Assembly (NCBI RefSeq): GCF_001752365.1
Contig: NZ_MEIY01000001.1
Location: 3,048,820-3,112,819, forward strand
Direction: 5' to 3'
From: Marinobacter sp. X15-166B
Lineage (GTDB): Bacteria; Pseudomonadota; Gammaproteobacteria; Pseudomonadales; Oleiphilaceae
Length of the DNA: 64,000 nt
Part shown: piece after piece, positions 59,981 to 64,000 of the stretch
Position numbering within the stretch: the first letter of the stretch is position 1
Layout: the number at the start of each line of letters is the position of its first letter
Program-made: the position numbers and the translations under genes
The notes under the pieces: generated by a model
Database searches by the model: none
What the model was told of the DNA's origin: nothing
What the model saw: only the letters and a program-made list of their open reading frames with translations

Positions 59981-61210
59981 TTACGCAACGGTTACAGTAA
60001 CACCGTGGTCTTTCCAGCTGGTGTTGCCGTAACCACGTTCATTTTCAATCCGCTCGGCGGGTTGTACATTGCCTTTGCTGTCCGTTGCGCGGCTGACGAT
60101 ACGGTGCTCTCCGGCTGGCAGATCGGCTGCCAGGACGAAAGGCCTCCATGCGTAGGGTCCCAGGTCTGGGCCAAGGAAGCGGGCGTCTTTCCAGGTTTTG
60201 CCGTCATCCGTGGACACTTCCACTTTGGCCACATCGTTCACGCCGCCAAAGGCAACGCCATAAATCAGGTTACGACCCTTGTGGGTTGTTTCGAGCGGGG
60301 CCGTTACCCAGGATTTAACCGGCATTTCCCACATGGAAGGCTGGTCGGGCGCGCCTTTAACACCCACATCCCGGACACGGTACCCGGAAGCCTGAATTTT
60401 TGCTTCAGTCTGCTTCTCGGTAAAGGCAATAGTCTTGACGTATTTTACGTTGTTTACGCCGTAGTACCCGGGAATCACGAGGCGCACCGGGCCACCATGA
60501 CTCAGGGGCAGGGGTTCGTCGTTCATTTCCCACGCCAGCAGTGCCTGCTCGAGAGCGGCCAGCGGTACAGAACGCTCAACAACCAACGATTTAGGGTCCA
60601 GACCCGCCGGCAGCTCTTCGCCACCTGTGCCGGTGATGTACTTGGCTTCTGCATTGGCGCCGCCCAGAGAGTCCAGTACGTTCTTCAGCGGAACACCCGT
60701 CCAGACAACGCATCCTGCAGCACCGGTTTTCCACTGGGTACCACCCGGGCCGTGGGGGAAAAACGCACGACCATTACCTGAACACTGCAAGACAGCGGCT
60801 ACGGACTCGACCCCCATGGTCTTCAACTCTGCGAGAGTGAAAGATTTCGGGTTTTTCACACCCTCAAAAGAAACCTCCCAGGCATCGGCGTTGGTGACAA
60901 TGTCTTCACTGGGCGCTGGCAGATTGTTACGCACGTACAAACGTGAGCTGGGCGTTACTACACCACTGCCAATCGCGCCCCTTTCGGTCTCCATGGTGTT
61001 AGCGCTGTGGACGATCAGCGCGGTCTGTTCTTTCCATTTGGCGTAATCGGGCAAGGTTCTGGCTTGTGCGGCCTTGGCCAGCGGCACCATACCCAACAGA
61101 CTGACTGACGCTAATGCCCCGGCACTACCAACGAGCAAACGGCGACGACTGAAGTTCTGCGGCTCTGACGCGTTGGAGTTTTCTATATTGTTCTTAACAG
61201 GCTTAACCAT
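59981..61210 (-). CDS. sorA: SorA-type sulfite dehydrogenase, molybdenum subunit
   Basis: A 409-residue molybdopterin oxidoreductase exported by Tat: FSRRRLLVGSAGALASVSLLGMVPLAKA contains the twin arginines. The sulfite-oxidase fold shows RLYVRNNLPAPSEDIV, VAAVLQCSGNGRAFF with the cysteine that binds molybdenum, GVPLKNVLDSLGG, and GGPVRLVIPGYYGVNNVKYVKTIAF. A C-terminal dimerisation domain has the Ig-like fold (VEVSTDDGKTWKDARF). It oxidises sulfite to sulfate in the periplasm. The ribosome site GAGGGTAGG precedes the ATG. It is followed by the cytochrome gene, giving a two-gene sorAB operon. Confidence 0.92.
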   Translation of the reverse strand: MVKPVKNNIENSNASEPQNFSRRRLLVGSAGALASVSLLGMVPLAKAAQARTLPDYAKWKEQTALIVHSANTMETERGAIGSGVVTPSSRLYVRNNLPAPSEDIVTNADAWEVSFEGVKNPKSFTLAELKTMGVESVAAVLQCSGNGRAFFPHGPGGTQWKTGAAGCVVWTGVPLKNVLDSLGGANAEAKYITGTGGEELPAGLDPKSLVVERSVPLAALEQALLAWEMNDEPLPLSHGGPVRLVIPGYYGVNNVKYVKTIAFTEKQTEAKIQASGYRVRDVGVKGAPDQPSMWEMPVKSWVTAPLETTHKGRNLIYGVAFGGVNDVAKVEVSTDDGKTWKDARFLGPDLGPYAWRPFVLAADLPAGEHRIVSRATDSKGNVQPAERIENERGYGNTSWKDHGVTVTVA

Positions 61211-61272
61211 AAATCCTACCCTCTGTTTTTTTCTTCGGCTGCATCACACGGCAGATTGGCTATTTGCTTGAT

Positions 61273-61278
61273 ATTATA
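61273..61278 (-). promoter_or_regulatory. possible -10 element of the sorAB promoter
   Basis: On the minus strand TATAAT lies about 63 bases before the sorA ATG, in the 70-bp gap after fabH. No convincing -35 is present. Confidence 0.4.
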
Positions 61279-61280
61279 CA

Positions 61281-62249
61281 TTAAAAGCGGAGCAGGGCAG
61301 AGCCCCAGGTGAAACCACCGCCAAAGGCCTCCAGTAAAACCACTTGATTTCGTTGAATGCGCCCATCACGGACCGCGACGTCAAGCGCGAGGGGAATAGA
61401 GGCCGCAGAGGTGTTACCGTGCTTGTTGACGGTGACGACTACCTGCTCCATGGACATGCTCAATTTTCTGGCGGTCGCTGCAATGATGCGCAGGTTGGCC
61501 TGATGAGGCACCAGCCAGTCCACCTCAGATTTGTCCATCTGGTTGGCCTCCAGGGTTTCGTCCACAATCTTGCCAAGGGTGTTAACGGCCATCTTGAACA
61601 CTTCATTGCCCTTCATTTCGACAAAGGCGTTGCCGGCCTTGACCAGGTCGTAGCGATCCGCAATGCCGCCTGGTACATGCAGGAGCTCTTCATAACGACC
61701 ATCCGCGTGCAGGTGAGTGGACAATATCCCGGTTTCTTCATCCGCTTCCAGAATGACCGCTCCGGCGCCATCGCCAAACAATACACAAGTGGTGCGGTCG
61801 TCCCAGTCCAGTATCCGTGAGAACACCTCGGCGCCGACGACCAGAGCTTTTTTGCTGGTGCCGGTTTTGACGAATTTTTCAGCGGTCGCCAAGGCATAAA
61901 CAAACCCACTGCACACCGCCTGAATGTCAAAAGCGGGGGAGCCCTGTATGCCCAGTCGAGCTTGCAGAATGCAGGCAGAGCTGGGGAAAATCTTGTTGGG
62001 CGTTGAGGTGGCAAATACAATCAGATCAATGTCTTCCGCCCGGATTCCGGCCGCCTCAATAGCACGGCGGGACGCTTCCTCCGCCAGATCAACGGTGGTT
62101 TCCCCTTCAATCGCAATATGCCGTTGCTCAATGCCGGTACGCTCACGAATCCATTGGTCGGTGGTATCCACCATCTTTTCCAGGTCGTGATTAGTCACAA
62201 TATTTTCAGGCAGGTAAGAGCCGGTGCCAGTAATTCGAGCGTAAGTCAT
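61281..62249 (-). CDS. fabH: 3-oxoacyl-ACP synthase III (FabH)
   Basis: A 322-residue beta-ketoacyl-ACP synthase III, starting fatty-acid synthesis with acetyl-CoA and malonyl-ACP. The N-terminal [44 protein letters not shown] is typical. The active-site cysteine sits in [14 protein letters not shown], the histidine in [12 protein letters not shown] and the asparagine in [16 protein letters not shown]. The end [14 protein letters not shown] is complete. It stands alone rather than in a fab operon, which is common for the second fabH of gammaproteobacteria. The ATG at 62249 has GAGG upstream. Confidence 0.96.
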   Translation of the reverse strand: MTYARITGTGSYLPENIVTNHDLEKMVDTTDQWIRERTGIEQRHIAIEGETTVDLAEEASRRAIEAAGIRAEDIDLIVFATSTPNKIFPSSACILQARLGIQGSPAFDIQAVCSGFVYALATAEKFVKTGTSKKALVVGAEVFSRILDWDDRTTCVLFGDGAGAVILEADEETGILSTHLHADGRYEELLHVPGGIADRYDLVKAGNAFVEMKGNEVFKMAVNTLGKIVDETLEANQMDKSEVDWLVPHQANLRIIAATARKLSMSMEQVVVTVNKHGNTSAASIPLALDVAVRDGRIQRNQVVLLEAFGGGFTWGSALLRF

Positions 62250-62687
62250 GGGTAATTCGCCTCGGGCGCAGCTAAGTATATTAATGACAATAGTATCCTA
62301 TCCTATATCGAATAGGGGCTCAGAGTTATTAGCTGTTTGTCGGGCGTTGGAAAAACCCGCCAAGGGCGACCATTCGGTAAGGAGGCGAACTCGCCGCTCG
62401 GATTTCACTATCGAAGGCGGCCAGTGAGTGCCAGCGTCGGATGCTGGTGCTGGCTATTCCAGCCCGGATTCAACACCAACAATATACCAACATGCAAATA
62501 GGGGTTGCGCGCCCAATCTTATAATATACCAACATACGTGATTGTTTTTTATATCTCGGGCGCCAGCCTGCAACAATCGGTTTGACGTGAACCACCGGAA
62601 TATACGCTTCTTGCTACGAGGGCAGGAGGGCGCCGGAATCCGGAATTACGGACAAATAATTTATGTCGTCGGAGACATCCGGCTCGT
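62250..62687. other. 438-bp intergenic region
   Basis: It contains the fabH promoter region at the left, where ATAGGATAGGATA forms a small direct repeat on the minus strand. A weak hairpin CCAGC...GCTGG lies near 62430-62445, and two copies of AATATACCAACAT lie at 62481 and 62523. No gene was recognised. Base composition is AT-richer to the right. Confidence 0.5.
62481..62535 (+). repeat. two 13-bp direct repeats AATATACCAACAT
   Basis: Copies at 62481-62493 and 62523-62535, 42 bases apart (four helical turns). They lie downstream of the Toprim-like gene on its minus strand. They may be binding sites or remains of a mobile element. Confidence 0.5.
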
Positions 62688-63545
62688 CTATGCAATTGGT
62701 TGGTTCGCGAGGGCCGTCAGTTCAACCTGGTGGACCACCAGTGCTTCCTGGGTAATGGCCAGTTTCTCCTGCTGGACGTGACCAAGTATGCTCGTCAGTT
62801 CAGGGCTTTTGGCAAGACGGAGAGCTCGAAGGAGCTGTTTGTGTTGCTCGTAAAAACTGACCCGCTTGTTGATCGTGGTACTTTCCGAGAGGTTTTGCCA
62901 GGTTTTCGGAAGGATGATGGAACCGCGACCGAAGGTAAGTGCCATCTCAATGCCAGCCGGATCAAAATCGAAAAACAACGCTAATCTATCCGCCGGTTGC
63001 GCCCGTGCAAGGGCATTCGCTAATTTAGCGTCATCACCGTGCCCTCTGTAAACTAACACGGCGTCGTTCCAGGGATAGGGCAATGTGATGCGGTGGGGCT
63101 GAGTCATCAGACTACCGTTTTCGATCACCACCAGGTTACGGTCAGCTAGTTCGTCTGTTCTGATAACATCCTGAGTTACCCCTAGAAAAGCAAAGGGCGG
63201 CAGCTTGAAGTCGCCAGAAGCAAGCGGCAAGGTGGCGTTCCCGGTTGTGGCAAGCAGCAAACTTTGTCCGAAGACTGATCCGCGGGCCAATTTTTCATCG
63301 GCCGTTAACTCAACCTGCGATAAGCGATCGGCTTGCTGCCCATCAACGTACGGATCCAGACCCAGGGTGCGCACGCAGTGCTGGCGTAAACGTTCGATGT
63401 CATCCTCGGTAAATTCGTAATTATGTCCTCGCCGCGCACCAATGCCTGTGACATCAACAATTTCCGTCCAGATGGCCCCACGTTTTACATGTTTTGCTTC
63501 TCTAACGATCAGGGCGCGGATGGCGTTGTAATGTTTTCTATTCAT
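62688..63545 (-). CDS. protein with Toprim-like D-x-D motif, possibly condensin/Wadjet-associated
   Basis: 285 residues. An N-terminal winged-helix-like part (YNAIRALIVREAKHVKRGAIWTEIVDVTGIGARRG; EDDIERLRQHCVRTL) is followed by a segment ADRNLVVIENGSLMTQ with a conserved-looking E-N and by ADRLALFFDFDPAGIEMALTFG. The D-x-D-x-A-G pattern and the preceding hydrophobic strand resemble the Toprim domain of JetD/MksG and topoisomerase VI A-type proteins. Such proteins cut DNA for SMC-like Wadjet systems. That role is inference; the rest of the operon lies beyond the edge. The ATG at 63545 overlaps the preceding gene by eight bases, so the two are coupled. Confidence 0.5.
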   Translation of the reverse strand: MNRKHYNAIRALIVREAKHVKRGAIWTEIVDVTGIGARRGHNYEFTEDDIERLRQHCVRTLGLDPYVDGQQADRLSQVELTADEKLARGSVFGQSLLLATTGNATLPLASGDFKLPPFAFLGVTQDVIRTDELADRNLVVIENGSLMTQPHRITLPYPWNDAVLVYRGHGDDAKLANALARAQPADRLALFFDFDPAGIEMALTFGRGSIILPKTWQNLSESTTINKRVSFYEQHKQLLRALRLAKSPELTSILGHVQQEKLAITQEALVVHQVELTALANQPIA

Positions 63546-63981
63546 GGGAACGCTGACGCAGAATAATGTCGTGGATCTGGTCATTGCCCTCGTAAAGCTC
63601 GCTGCGGACGCCGACAAATTCAACGTCGAGCTTGTTTCGGCTGGTTGCAGACAGAGAATCCACACCGGCCGCTATAGAGTGCAGCCAGATGACCGGATCG
63701 AGATCGGGTAGGTGCGCACGCTTGATCTTGCGGGCGCTGATTACCAGGCCGGTCATTTCGCCGGTGGTCAGGGTTTCGAGCAGTTCGTCCACCGCCAGGT
63801 CCATGGGGTCACTGACCTCTTCGATGCTTTCACTGTCCAGATCCTGAGTGATCTCAACTGCTTCAAACCCGATATCGGTGTCCGGTGAGCGGGGCCGGTC
63901 ACGACGGATACTCGCTGCGATTTCTGCGGCGATTTCGTCCTGACGAAAATCGGTCAGGTCGTTGTACGCCACTAAGGCCAT
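63538..63981 (-). CDS. hypothetical acidic protein, partner of the Toprim-like gene
   Basis: A 147-residue protein I do not recognise. The sequence is acidic in the middle (ITQDLDSESIEEVSDPMDLAVDELLETL) with ordered strands at the end (LDVEFVGVRSELYEGNDQIHDIIL). No signal or membrane segment. It overlaps the Toprim-like gene by eight bases and must be co-translated with it. The ATG at 63981 lies 19 bases from the window edge without a clear ribosome site, so it may itself be coupled to an upstream gene outside the window. Confidence 0.6.
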   Translation of the reverse strand: MALVAYNDLTDFRQDEIAAEIAASIRRDRPRSPDTDIGFEAVEITQDLDSESIEEVSDPMDLAVDELLETLTTGEMTGLVISARKIKRAHLPDLDPVIWLHSIAAGVDSLSATSRNKLDVEFVGVRSELYEGNDQIHDIILRQRSHE

Positions 63982-64000
63982 GGGCCGACTTTGATTCAGG

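Noticed and set aside
1..64000. tRNA, rRNA, CRISPR arrays and prophage genes
   Set aside because: No cloverleaf-like sequences in intergenic gaps, no regularly spaced repeats and no phage structural or packaging motifs were seen.

Overview
The window looks like chromosomal DNA of a free-living, probably marine or halophilic gammaproteobacterium. The evidence is high-GC housekeeping operons, recC-recB-recD in that order, a type II secretion operon, a tripartite TRAP transporter, MipA/OmpV and DUF2959 envelope proteins, sulfite dehydrogenase, glutathione reductase and a stand-alone fabH. The genus cannot be fixed from these genes. I saw no rRNA, tRNA, CRISPR array, IS transposase, integrase or phage module.

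Layout. 1-5.1 kb: minus-strand metabolic genes (Sir2, an AT-rich AAC(6')-like acetyltransferase, PQQ sugar dehydrogenase, VOC, DUF3703, cupin, PhzF). 5.3-9.6 kb: DNA repair. A DnaQ/GIY-YIG (Cho-type) gene is broken by a 7-bp tandem duplication. A radical-SAM/UdgX pair follows, with a perfect LexA box touching its start codon. 9.7-10.6 kb: MipA. 10.9-15.5 kb: an array of integron-type gene cassettes without an integrase. It carries attC sites with matching ends, a Phd/ParE toxin-antitoxin pair, a HEPN-like protein and several unknowns, and includes a gene truncated by a small inverted-repeat element. 15.7-20.1 kb: ABC exporter plus AttH-type lipoprotein. 20.3-22.5 kb: DUF2959 lipoprotein, VWA protein and membrane J-protein. 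22.5-25.5 kb: TRAP transporter. 25.6-26.5 kb: gene debris around a small exported protein. 26.5-30.9 kb: flavin reductase, DUF4139 protein and TonB receptor. 31.3-32.2 kb: ParD-like/zeta toxin-antitoxin pair. 32.3-37.1 kb: FGGY kinase, GlpD-like dehydrogenase and an alkyl-DHAP-synthase-like flavoprotein in one operon. 37.2-46.8 kb: recCBD. 46.7-56 kb: a lapG-like/gspC pair divergent from gspEFGHIJKLM, with no gspD. 56-62.2 kb: GNAT, a frameshifted glutathione reductase, a J-like membrane protein, a DJ-1 family protein, sorAB and fabH. 62.7-64 kb: a two-gene minus-strand unit with a Toprim-like protein, cut by the window edge.

How the parts work together. Several blocks concern DNA integrity (Cho, radical SAM/UdgX, RecBCD and possibly the terminal Toprim protein). 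Others handle redox and sulfur (Gor, SorAB), secretion and surface biology (T2SS, LapG-type protease) and accessory or addiction functions (cassettes, two toxin-antitoxin pairs). The signals most worth following are the cassette array, the LexA box that forces an almost leaderless SOS transcript, the two simple-sequence frameshifts (cho-like and gor), the gspC-lapG coupling and the terminal Toprim operon.
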